Source: Gracilariopsis chorda (taxonomy: Eukaryota; Rhodophyta; Florideophyceae; Gracilariales; Gracilariaceae). Taken from it: DNA of 63,202 bases. Every line of letters starts with the position of its first letter. The stretch's first letter is position 1. A program made the position numbers and the translations under genes. The notes under the pieces are model-generated. The model worked only from the letters and a program-made list of their open reading frames with translations, had not been told where the DNA came from and did not search any database. Positions 22,989 to 30,972 of the stretch are shown piece by piece. The DNA lies in assembly GCA_003194525.1 (NCBI GenBank), contig NBIV01000396.1, positions 1 through 63,202 of the forward strand, in the 5' to 3' direction.

Positions 22989-25900
22989 TTAACGTATGCG
23001 ATCCTTGCAGTTACTCAAGTCGCTTTTTGGCATCCAGATAGCATCTTCTTGTGCATCATTTTCAAAGTGTACCAAGTAGTATATCTTTCTACGCGATTTC
23101 TTCTTACCAAGGATTGCTTTCACTTCCTGTTCGATATTTCCATCAGCATCGATTACTACCGACAATGTAGTATTATCATTCTCAGGCCTCACGTACTTCT
23201 TCAGTTTGGATACGTGAAATAAATTGTGCGCACGATTCATTGTTGGCGGGAGCTCAACTTTGTACGTCACAGGACCCATGACTTCGGTGATGGCGAGAGG
23301 ACAAACAAATTTTGGTCTCCACTTCTTCGGAAGGTCTGCACGAGATAACAGCCCAGAACCAGCAAGATTCAACATGACTAATTCTCCCACTTCAAACGAT
23401 ATATGTCTTCTTTTCTTGTTGGTGTAGTATACCTGTTGTGCTTGTGCCACAGCGAGGTTGTCACGAGCAATTGTTTGAAACATTTTTCGTCTTTCAAGCA
23501 TATTAACTGCAGCTTGATAATTTGAAACAGTTCTGATTTCCTTCGACAGTTGCGATTGTGGCACATGGCCGAGATCCACTTCGAACTGAGTAAGCCCTGT
23601 GCTTTTGTGCTTCGTAGAATTGAATTCGAACTCTAACTCGCTCAGAATCAAGTCCCAATCCTTAGGCTTGTTCTGAATAACATGGCGTAGCATTTGGCTA
23701 AGTGTCCGAATTGTGATCTCACTCTGTCCGTCAGTCTGAGGGTGTCCCTTTGTTGCCATGTTCTTCTCGATGTTCAGCATGTCTGTGATTCCTTCAAAAT
23801 ACTTCGATGTGAACAGCGGATCTCTATCCAAGATGTTCCTATCCGGCATTCCGTGCTTGGAAAACACATGATCGAACAAAATCTGGACGACATCGCCAGA
23901 TGTAATACGCTTAGTCGTGGGAATGAAAAGACTACGCTTCGAAAGTTTGTCCACGATGACAAACACAGAGTCATTTCCTTTCGCGGAGGTTGGAACTTCA
24001 GTTAAGAAATCCATTGTTAACACTTTCCAACATTGCTCAGGAACCTTATGTGGCTGCAACATGCCTTTTTCTTTAGCTCGTTCTTCCTTGTTATGCTGAC
24101 ACGGAAGACAAGATCGCATATAATTCACAACATCCTTGTACATACCTTTCCAGTAGAACAACCTGGCACATTGGTAAAACGTTTTCTCGATTCCAAAGTG
24201 AGGACAATTATGTACTTCAGCAATGGCTCGTCTCCGTAGATCTTCGGCTTGCGGGACGTAGAGTCTCTGTGTGCCTCCCGCTGTCCAGAAAAGTTTCTCG
24301 TCCTCAAACGTATAATTACTTACATACATCTGGACTTTCTTGGAGTGTTGCGTTCCTTTGTCCAAGAGACATGCTCTAAGCTCCTTTGACCATCTGTCAT
24401 GAGCGTAAGCTTCTTGAATTCTTTGAACTAGAGTTGGGTCCTTCAGTTGTAATGAGTTCAACAGAGCTGGACTTTCCAAGATCCTGCTTAAGGCGTCGGC
24501 AGCGCCATTCATTGAGCCCGATAGGTGTTCAACTGTGAAATTGTAGCTCTGTAGTTCATCAATCCAACGCATCTGTCTTCCATTCAGCTTCGTTTTTGAC
24601 TGTAGATACTTGATCGGTTCATGATCTGTTCGTAGAACAAAAGGTCTGTCACGGAGATATACTGCCCAGGTTCGTAGTGCAATCATTACTGCCAAGAGTT
24701 CCTGGTCTCCTGTGTCCCATCTTGTTTCCGTATCCGTCAATCTGTGCGATAGATATGTGACTGGATGACCATTTTGCTCCAAAGTTGCTCCTACGGCAAA
24801 CTTAGAGGCATCTGTTGTTAGAACAAATGGTTCTGTTGATGACGGGTGTTTGAGAAGTGGCGCATTCGTAAGCTTCTGCTTTGCTTCGTCGAACGCACTC
24901 TGCTCACTCTCAGTCCATCTGAAATCTTTTCGTCGAACCAAATTAGTCAAGGGTAACACAATGCCTGAGTAATTCTTCATGAATCGTCTGTAGAAGTTAG
25001 CTAGGCCTAAGAACCTTTGCACTTCTTTGACAGTGTGTGGTGTTGGCCAATCCTGAACGGCTTTCACCAGTCTTTGCTGCGTTCTAATTCCCTTAGAACT
25101 GAAGTTGAAACCCAAGTACTGGACTTCCTCAAGTCCAAAAGCACACTTGCTTGGTCGAAGGTACAGCTTGTGCTTTCGTAGTATCTCGAATACACGTTTC
25201 AGGTGTTGTCGGTGTTGTTCCATAGACTTGCTGTAGATCAAGATGTTATCAAGGTATAGTACCATACATTCACCTAGAAGGTCCTGGAACAAACTGGCTA
25301 GTAGACGCGAGAATGCTGCTGGAGCGTTCGTCAATCCAAAGCATAAGACTCGCCACCCGAAAGAACCAAACCGTGTTCTTATCGCAGTCTTGTGGCAGTC
25401 TTCCTCTTTCAATCGCATCTGGTGATATCCCCAAATCAGGTCGAGCTGTGAAAAAATATTTGCGCCAGCTACCTGATCAATTGTCTCGTCTATCAGCGGG
25501 ATCGGGCTGGAATCGGGTATCGTGATCTTGTTTAAAGCCCTGTAGTCGCATACCATGCGTAAATCGCCGTTCTTCTTTTTTACAAAGAATACTGGAGCGC
25601 CAAATGGTGAGGAAGATGGTCGGAGCAACCCTTTATCAAGGTACTTCTGTAGTTGTACCTTAAGTTCTCTCAGCTCCTTCGGGGACAATCGGATTACTGG
25701 TCTTACTGGAGGAGGCTCTCCGGGCTTGAGATTGATTTCGAACTCCATCCCGCGGGTTGGGGGTAGCTCTTCTGGCAAGTCGTCGCGAAAAATGTCATTA
25801 TACTCGGTAAGAATGTCTCTGAATTCTTCCGTGGTATCCACTTTCTCTAAGTGGGATGGCACATTTTCAGTAATTCGTGCCATATACAACTCACAGTTGC

Positions 25901-26480
25901 CCTTCTTTAGTACCCGTGCTAGTTTCTTAAATGACATTCGCTTCAACGTGTTCGTGTTGCCGGAGTTTTTTATCACCCTTGGAACGACCCTGACTCTGGA
26001 GCCATCTAGTCGCGTCAATAGTAGCTCGTTACTAGACCAATTGATTTCCAGATTCCGCTTTTTCAACCATGACCGCCCAAGAATGATGATTGGTATACTC
26101 TCTTCAATTCCCATGTCGATTAGAAAAGCATTTTCGGTAGATAAAAATCCTCTTATGTTTAAAACTGCCGTAGTCTTACCAGCAACCGGTTTCAATGTCT
26201 TATCTCCGAGTTCAACATCAACACCTTCTGTGTTCTCGACATCAAGACCAAACTGTTTGGCTGTCTTCAATGCCATAAAATTATGAGAAGCAAACGAATC
26301 AACCACCACTCGAACAGGATGTCCGGCAAAACTTGCGTCGTACATCCAGTTATCCTCCTCTGCCACGTTCAAGGCAGAGAGGCGAGGCATCTCACTGATG
26401 TCTCGAGGAGCCGCACCACTGTGCGGCAATACTATTTTTTCTGGTTCGTCTTGTTTTGACCTTTCCCATCTCCGCGACAA
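22989..26480 (-). CDS. pol: Gypsy-1 Pol polyprotein (PR-RT-RH-INT-chromodomain)
   Basis: One uninterrupted frame of 1163 codons without an ATG near its start, so it must be made by frameshifting from gag. The protease region near residue 60 reads VVVDSFASHNF, where the D-S/T-G triplet has Phe for Gly (codon at 26292-26294). The RT has the usual blocks, but the catalytic Y-x-D-D box reads YLDNILIY (Asn codon 25245-25247). RNase H begins FVLTTDASKFAVGA. The integrase zinc finger (HNCPHFG...SCLPCQ) and catalytic core are present, with TMDF, DRDPLFTS and DGQSE supplying Asp, Asp and Glu. The C-terminus is a chromodomain (YYLVHFENDAQEDAIWMPKSDL). Two catalytic sites are altered while the frame stays open, so this copy probably cannot move by itself. 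Confidence 0.9.
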   Translation of the reverse strand: MSRRWERSKQDEPEKIVLPHSGAAPRDISEMPRLSALNVAEEDNWMYDASFAGHPVRVVVDSFASHNFMALKTAKQFGLDVENTEGVDVELGDKTLKPVAGKTTAVLNIRGFLSTENAFLIDMGIEESIPIIILGRSWLKKRNLEINWSSNELLLTRLDGSRVRVVPRVIKNSGNTNTLKRMSFKKLARVLKKGNCELYMARITENVPSHLEKVDTTEEFRDILTEYNDIFRDDLPEELPPTRGMEFEINLKPGEPPPVRPVIRLSPKELRELKVQLQKYLDKGLLRPSSSPFGAPVFFVKKKNGDLRMVCDYRALNKITIPDSSPIPLIDETIDQVAGANIFSQLDLIWGYHQMRLKEEDCHKTAIRTRFGSFGWRVLCFGLTNAPAAFSRLLASLFQDLLGECMVLYLDNILIYSKSMEQHRQHLKRVFEILRKHKLYLRPSKCAFGLEEVQYLGFNFSSKGIRTQQRLVKAVQDWPTPHTVKEVQRFLGLANFYRRFMKNYSGIVLPLTNLVRRKDFRWTESEQSAFDEAKQKLTNAPLLKHPSSTEPFVLTTDASKFAVGATLEQNGHPVTYLSHRLTDTETRWDTGDQELLAVMIALRTWAVYLRDRPFVLRTDHEPIKYLQSKTKLNGRQMRWIDELQSYNFTVEHLSGSMNGAADALSRILESPALLNSLQLKDPTLVQRIQEAYAHDRWSKELRACLLDKGTQHSKKVQMYVSNYTFEDEKLFWTAGGTQRLYVPQAEDLRRRAIAEVHNCPHFGIEKTFYQCARLFYWKGMYKDVVNYMRSCLPCQHNKEERAKEKGMLQPHKVPEQCWKVLTMDFLTEVPTSAKGNDSVFVIVDKLSKRSLFIPTTKRITSGDVVQILFDHVFSKHGMPDRNILDRDPLFTSKYFEGITDMLNIEKNMATKGHPQTDGQSEITIRTLSQMLRHVIQNKPKDWDLILSELEFEFNSTKHKSTGLTQFEVDLGHVPQSQLSKEIRTVSNYQAAVNMLERRKMFQTIARDNLAVAQAQQVYYTNKKRRHISFEVGELVMLNLAGSGLLSRADLPKKWRPKFVCPLAITEVMGPVTYKVELPPTMNRAHNLFHVSKLKKYVRPENDNTTLSVVIDADGNIEQEVKAILGKKKSRRKIYYLVHFENDAQEDAIWMPKSDLSNCKDRIR

Positions 26481-26700
26481 GGATGGTCAAGGTCACTCCA
26501 ACCCTTTCGACCACAAGTTAAACATCTGTCGTTCTTTCTGTAAAGGGTTCGTTCTCCATTCTTGGCTGGACCCCAACTCACATGGGTATTGTCCTTCCAA
26601 GCAGGTTTAGAATCTTTCCTCTGTTCTAAACTCTTGTTGTTTCCTCTCTTAAAGTTCTTATTCTCGTACCCCTTGGTCTCTTCCTTCTAAGTCTTTTGGA
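26425..26700 (-). other. Gypsy-1 gag/pol junction: stop codon, zinc knuckle, -1 shift site
   Basis: After an in-frame TAG (near 26687) the gag frame stays open for about 80 more codons and encodes a Cys-x2-Cys...His-x2-Cys zinc-knuckle-like group (RCLTCGRKGW...HPCR, 26475-26523). It ends at a TAG immediately after a run of six A (minus strand, about 26430). The pol frame lies at -1 and overlaps this region. The A run next to the stop is the best candidate slip site. The upstream TAG is either a mutation or a readthrough stop. Confidence 0.6.
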
Positions 26701-27442
26701 ATTCTCCACTTAACTTCATTGAGAGTTCCAAAGTTCTAGCGTAGTCGTAAGAAATATGAATGCTGGGACGACCTGTGCGATCAATGGGTTGAGAATCTGG
26801 AAAGCGTTCGGCAAACTTTCCCTTGTAAGAATTGGGTAAACTGTTGAAAAAGTAGATATATGCTTCATTCGTTGGAGTACCACACAATGAAACCAAGTCT
26901 TCAAAAGTTGCTACATGCTCGTTGAGGTCGTTGAATTCTTTCAACTTGATGTCCATCAATTGTACACGAGCGGCTGCTTTCTCGTTTGTCGGTACAAATT
27001 CGTGAATCATCTCGCGCTTCAGCTCTTCTAGTGTCTGAGGTTTCTGATTTTCGCATTCCAAGCGAAGCATCCACGAGGCCGCACGATCTTGCAAATGACA
27101 TTCGGCCAAAGCTATCATTTTAGCTTCAGAGTAGTTGCATAACGTTCCATACTTCTCAATTGAGTAGAAAAAGCTTTTCACTCGTTCGGACTTGCGGTCT
27201 GCGGTAGTTCCTTTGAAAATCGGAACCGGTGGCGCCTTGAAAGCACTTGCTCCAACGTTAGCTTGGCCTCCAGATATATTCTGCCCGCTGTTCAGCTGAG
27301 TCTGAAGAGTGTGAATGAGATTCGCCTGCTGCTGAACTGTATTTTGCAGTACAGTCAGCTGCTGCTGAAACTGTGAAACGTCAGCTGGTTCCACATTTTG
27401 TTCAAGGGTTGCACCCCTGCGATTGCGTGTAACTGAGCCCAT
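26687..27442 (-). CDS. gag: Gypsy-1 Gag (capsid part)
   Basis: 251 codons from the ATG at 27442 (MGSVTRNRRGATL). The N-terminal Gln-rich segment (QFQQQLTVLQNTVQQQANLI) looks like a coiled coil. The centre (FFYSIEKYGTLCNYSEAKMI...WMLRLE) follows the retrotransposon capsid pattern with conserved aromatic and Trp residues. The frame closes at a TAG before the zinc-knuckle region. Gag assembles the particle that packages element RNA in the cytoplasm. The open frame also extends upstream through the PBS to the LTR edge, which is unlikely to be translated. Confidence 0.85.
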   Translation of the reverse strand: MGSVTRNRRGATLEQNVEPADVSQFQQQLTVLQNTVQQQANLIHTLQTQLNSGQNISGGQANVGASAFKAPPVPIFKGTTADRKSERVKSFFYSIEKYGTLCNYSEAKMIALAECHLQDRAASWMLRLECENQKPQTLEELKREMIHEFVPTNEKAAARVQLMDIKLKEFNDLNEHVATFEDLVSLCGTPTNEAYIYFFNSLPNSYKGKFAERFPDSQPIDRTGRPSIHISYDYARTLELSMKLSGEFQKT

Positions 27443-27467
27443 GTTCTTAAAAACGATTCTGAGATCG

Positions 27468-27480
27468 TTAGATGCTACCA
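27468..27480 (-). promoter_or_regulatory. Gypsy-1 primer binding site
   Basis: The minus strand reads TGGTAGCATCTAA two bases inside the 5' LTR. The TGG start is as expected for pairing with a tRNA CCA end. The tRNA itself is not identified. Confidence 0.65.
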
Positions 27481-27482
27481 AA

Positions 27483-27693
27483 TGTAAGAGAGGAGAGAGG
27501 ATAGCAATTGAAGTTCACGTTTATTCACTGCAACGATGAAGCTTACTGCTTCCGTCGTTTGCTATGAGACTCTTGCCTTTTGTAGGCATGTCTCCGACCG
27601 TTCATATGTTTGAATCACATTCAAACATATGAACTGAAATAAGCGGTCGTCGCTAACAGTAGTCTAAAAGGAGTAGCTTAATACTACATTACA
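27483..27693 (-). repeat. Gypsy-1 5' LTR
   Basis: 211 bp, same length as the mate at 22735-22945 and differing at about five sites. The palindrome is at 27601-27633. Confidence 0.95.
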
Positions 27694-27698
27694 TGTGC

Positions 27699-29286
27699 TG
27701 TGTACATGGCCACATGCGTTTTCTGCTATGTAAACATCTCTTGCTATATTCCATGCCCAACAAGCCGTGCGCAAACTCTGAGAACACGGTGTGATCCTTT
27801 TATCGCGCGAGACAAAGTGTGCACTGTACGTTCCCACTGTTTCAATTCTACCACTCCTGGAAGATATCAGGGCGGTGTTGAGCAATAACATCACTTACCA
27901 GCGTACTTGAACCGCAGATGGGATGATTGGCAGTGTGTTGACAAACACGCAATTTTCGCTCGCCTGTCCCCAAGACTGCACCTTTCTGTATCCTCCATCT
28001 ACACGAGGTTCATCAAACCACCCGCCCCGCCCCGACTTTCTTTCTCAGAGTGCTTTTCTGCACAGAATGCTACAAGTGGGTAGAGGAACCCAGTCGAGTG
28101 CTTTAGTTAGTCCTGAGTAATGTTTCAGGCACATACAGATTGTCCAAGCACTTCTGATGTGAGACGTCGACAGAAGCTTGTGTTTCGAGAAGTTACTAAT
28201 TTTCCTAGCGAAAAGAAATAAGAACACACCGACATAACCGCAGAAACGCCCAGAATTGGGGTTGGGACAGCGGACCTATGCATGCAGGCAACAACATCGC
28301 ACGAGGAGAAGCAGTTGACGATAGGATTTGAATAGCCATATACATGATTGTTGTTGTTGATTCTTGAGACGCATCGTACTTTGGAAATGTATCAATAATT
28401 CCACAAATCCAGCATCCAACAATGCGTTGCACTTCTTCATTACAAGCCTTCACAACTCCTGCACGTGCACGCCACGCACACTCCAAAACTAACGCCGCTG
28501 AGCATGGACTCTTTTTGTGCAATCTTCCCCGATGTGTAATACTCGTCGTTCTGATTAGAATGCCTATTTCTTTCTCACCCACTTTCGTGGTCGTGCACAT
28601 TTGCAGTTGAGAACTTTCACCTTCGTCTTAGTTACGAAGCCTATTTTCCATCGCGAGACCGAAGTGGACCTACGCGGTCTGAATTCAATTGAAGAGTGGG
28701 GGGCCTTAGCAACGCCCGGTTTGTCCGGGCAATCATGCGGGCACACTGACTTTCACACACCCATCCGCAAATTACCTCTACTGCTAACTCTAGCAGAGCC
28801 ATCGACGAAGAAGTTGGATGTAAAATACTAGGTCACAAGCACTAGCATTCGAACTGCCGTAGAAAGCTTGCGAACGTGAGCAAAGTGTTAAAGTGAAGCG
28901 TCATGGGAGAAACGAGCTTACCCCACTCAGAGAAGGAAATGAAGCTAAGGTTTTGTTAGCAAGGGGATCAGCTGGGCCCGAAGGGCCGAGCCATGCTTTA
29001 TTGTGGTCACTTTCCCAATACTTGGGCTACTCTTGGTTATCCATGCAGTCCGCTAGGGTATTGCTAACGCATATTTTCAGATTACTAACATGGTAGCCTG
29101 TTAGCGCCCCAAGGATAAAGGGTTACCACAAGAACCTTTTTCGGATACTCCATGGTAGCCTTCAGCAGAAGGCTACTACTCAACGGTAAGCGTTGCGGTT
29201 GCACTTCTCCTTCACTCCCCTGTCATCTCGCCCAAAATACTATGATCAATAGAGCGGCGTATCAGATTCATCTGCGAGCGTTATGC
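27699..29286. other. Spacer between gypsy-1 and the MULE
   Basis: No gene is supported. A 6-bp stem GCCCGG...CCGGGC lies at about 28716-28732. Confidence 0.45.
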
Positions 29287-29296
29287 GTATGTGACG
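29287..29296. repeat. MULE target-site duplication, left
   Basis: GTATGTGACG, repeated exactly at 37178-37187. A length of 8-11 bp is typical of Mutator-like elements. Confidence 0.9.
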
Positions 29297-29670
29297 GGCT
29301 TTTGCTGAATCTACATAATGTAAGAAATGTAGATTTTCCACCAATCAGTGCACCGAGTTCAGCCTCAGCTGTAAGCAGAGGTCCACTTCCTGGGCTCACC
29401 AGGGCCTGTTTTATATGCACGAATCGGAGTGCAGAGTTCAGCCCGCCACGGCGCCCATGTAGATATGTACCCATTCATCATGCGCCAAGTCAACCAGTAG
29501 AGCTTAGCACCCAATCAGCTCTGTGTCCTGCGGCACGTGCAAAGCACGTGCCGCACCGCATTCAAACCAGCGCTAAGCGTTCAGGCACCGATTAGCGCGC
29601 CCAAAAGCGCGCGATAATTGGTGCCTGAACGCTTCAAAGCCATTGCTCGCCCACCCCATCAGCGCTACCC
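29297..29670 (+). repeat. MULE left terminal inverted repeat
   Basis: 374 bp, beginning GGCTTTTGCTGAATC. It holds three internal hairpins: arms AATCTACAT/ATGTAGATT near the tip, GCGGCACGTGC-AAA-GCACGTGCCGC (29530-29554), and an approximately 26-bp near-perfect stem starting AAGCGTTCAGGCACC (29575-29634). A TATA-like TTTATATG lies at about 29411. Confidence 0.95.
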
Positions 29671-30972
29671 TGCCGCCTTTGTCTCCCATGCATTCAATTC
29701 TATGGGCTCCACCCTCTTGCCACCCCGCCGTTTTTGTCTCCAATGCATTCAATTCCATCCGCTCCACCCTCTTCTCCCCTGTGGTTTCTTCTCTGCGTCC
29801 TCCCCACTTTGCGCTCCGTCCTGCTTGGCGCGCTCATTCACATGCTTGCTGACATTAAGCGACTCTGCTCAAAAATTGACGCCCCCGCGCTTCCCTTCGT
29901 CTAAACCTACTCTCTGCCCGTTCGCGACCCAGCTCAACTGACCGCAGCAAGCAACTCCGAGCTCGCCGCAACCGCCATCGTCTTACCCTGCGACGCAGTT
30001 CTTTCCACTCATCACAACCATTCCACAGCAGCCCCTCCTTTGCAGATGCACCTTGCGTCACCTCTATAATTCAACCCGCACCACCAAAAGCCTTAACCCA
30101 CAGTGCTCTCTCAGTTGCGTTCGGCAATGATCTTACCCCTGTCCCCCTCCACCCTCTTTTAGGCCTTTAACAATGATGTTCACCCGACCCAGCCCACAAG
30201 TCCCCACCCGCCCCGCATTGCACGTCACTCGCACCGCAATTCCGACCGCCCTTCAGCGTCCTCAGTAGCCGAACATTCGACCACCTCCACCCTCCATTGT
30301 CAGCGAGCAAACGGCTTACCGCATCCTCCTTTGCCCAGTTATCTCTCTGGCACTCCCTCTGCTGGAATCCCTCAATTTTTTAACCTCCTCCCTCCTTCGA
30401 GTTCCTCGTCCCCAATACTGTTTCTATCGCTCTCGAGATCTGTGGCCTACGCGTTCCCGCCCCTTTTCTCGAATGAGGTACGCATCATCGCCTTTACCGC
30501 TTTTACTGCTCCCGCGATCCGTCTGTCTCGAACGTAGCTGTACTCGTCGCTGCGTTCCTCGATCACTGCTATACCGCATCCCCTGCACCGCCGCCGACAT
30601 TCGTGATTATGCCCGCCGTCTAACAATACTTCTTGCTTAGCTCTACCGCACGGTTGGATCTACCGCTTGCCTTCATTACATACGCGTGCAGCTCGCTTCT
30701 ACAGCTCGCGAGTATTGCAAAATCAACGTGAAACCCTGTCTTTCCCGCAGATGTTGTCCTTACGTACTGAGCATTTTGCGCTTTGAATTCCAAGCCCTAA
30801 TATATGCCTGCGTCTACAATAACCACGTATCTTGGTGTAGGGAAGTTCTCTTTTTGAAAGTTTGTGTGATTTTACGGGTTTGATTCTTGGCTCTCCGCCG
30901 TTGTCGCTTGATTGGCATTCTGAATTTTGAATGTCACTTCGCTCTATGGTGTGGACCAAAAATGGTTGAAAG
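29671..30972. other. MULE 3' subterminal region, C-rich
   Basis: The plus strand is strongly C/T-rich with no protein-like frame. A direct repeat of about 52 bp is present twice in tandem (about 29673-29778; each copy has TTTGTCTCC...ATGCATTCAATTC...GCTCCACCCTCTT). It lies downstream of the transposase gene. Confidence 0.6.

Larger units (their letters stand above)
22735..27693 (-). mobile_element. Gypsy-1: complete Ty3/gypsy chromovirus
   Basis: A 4959-bp element on the minus strand, bounded by 211-bp LTRs that start TGTAAG and end TTACA, and by the 5-bp target duplication TGTGC (22730-22734 and 27694-27698). The LTRs differ at about 5 of 211 sites, so the insertion is fairly recent. Order on the coding strand: 5' LTR, PBS, gag, then protease, RT, RNase H, integrase and chromodomain in one frame, PPT, 3' LTR. 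This gene order and the chromodomain place it with Ty3/gypsy chromoviruses. It lies about 420 bp downstream of gene D. Confidence 0.95.

Noticed and set aside
25555..26286. 243-codon plus-strand frame inside gypsy-1
   Set aside because: It is exactly antisense to the protease/RT part of pol, hydrophobic/Ser-rich as expected of a shadow frame, without its own signals.
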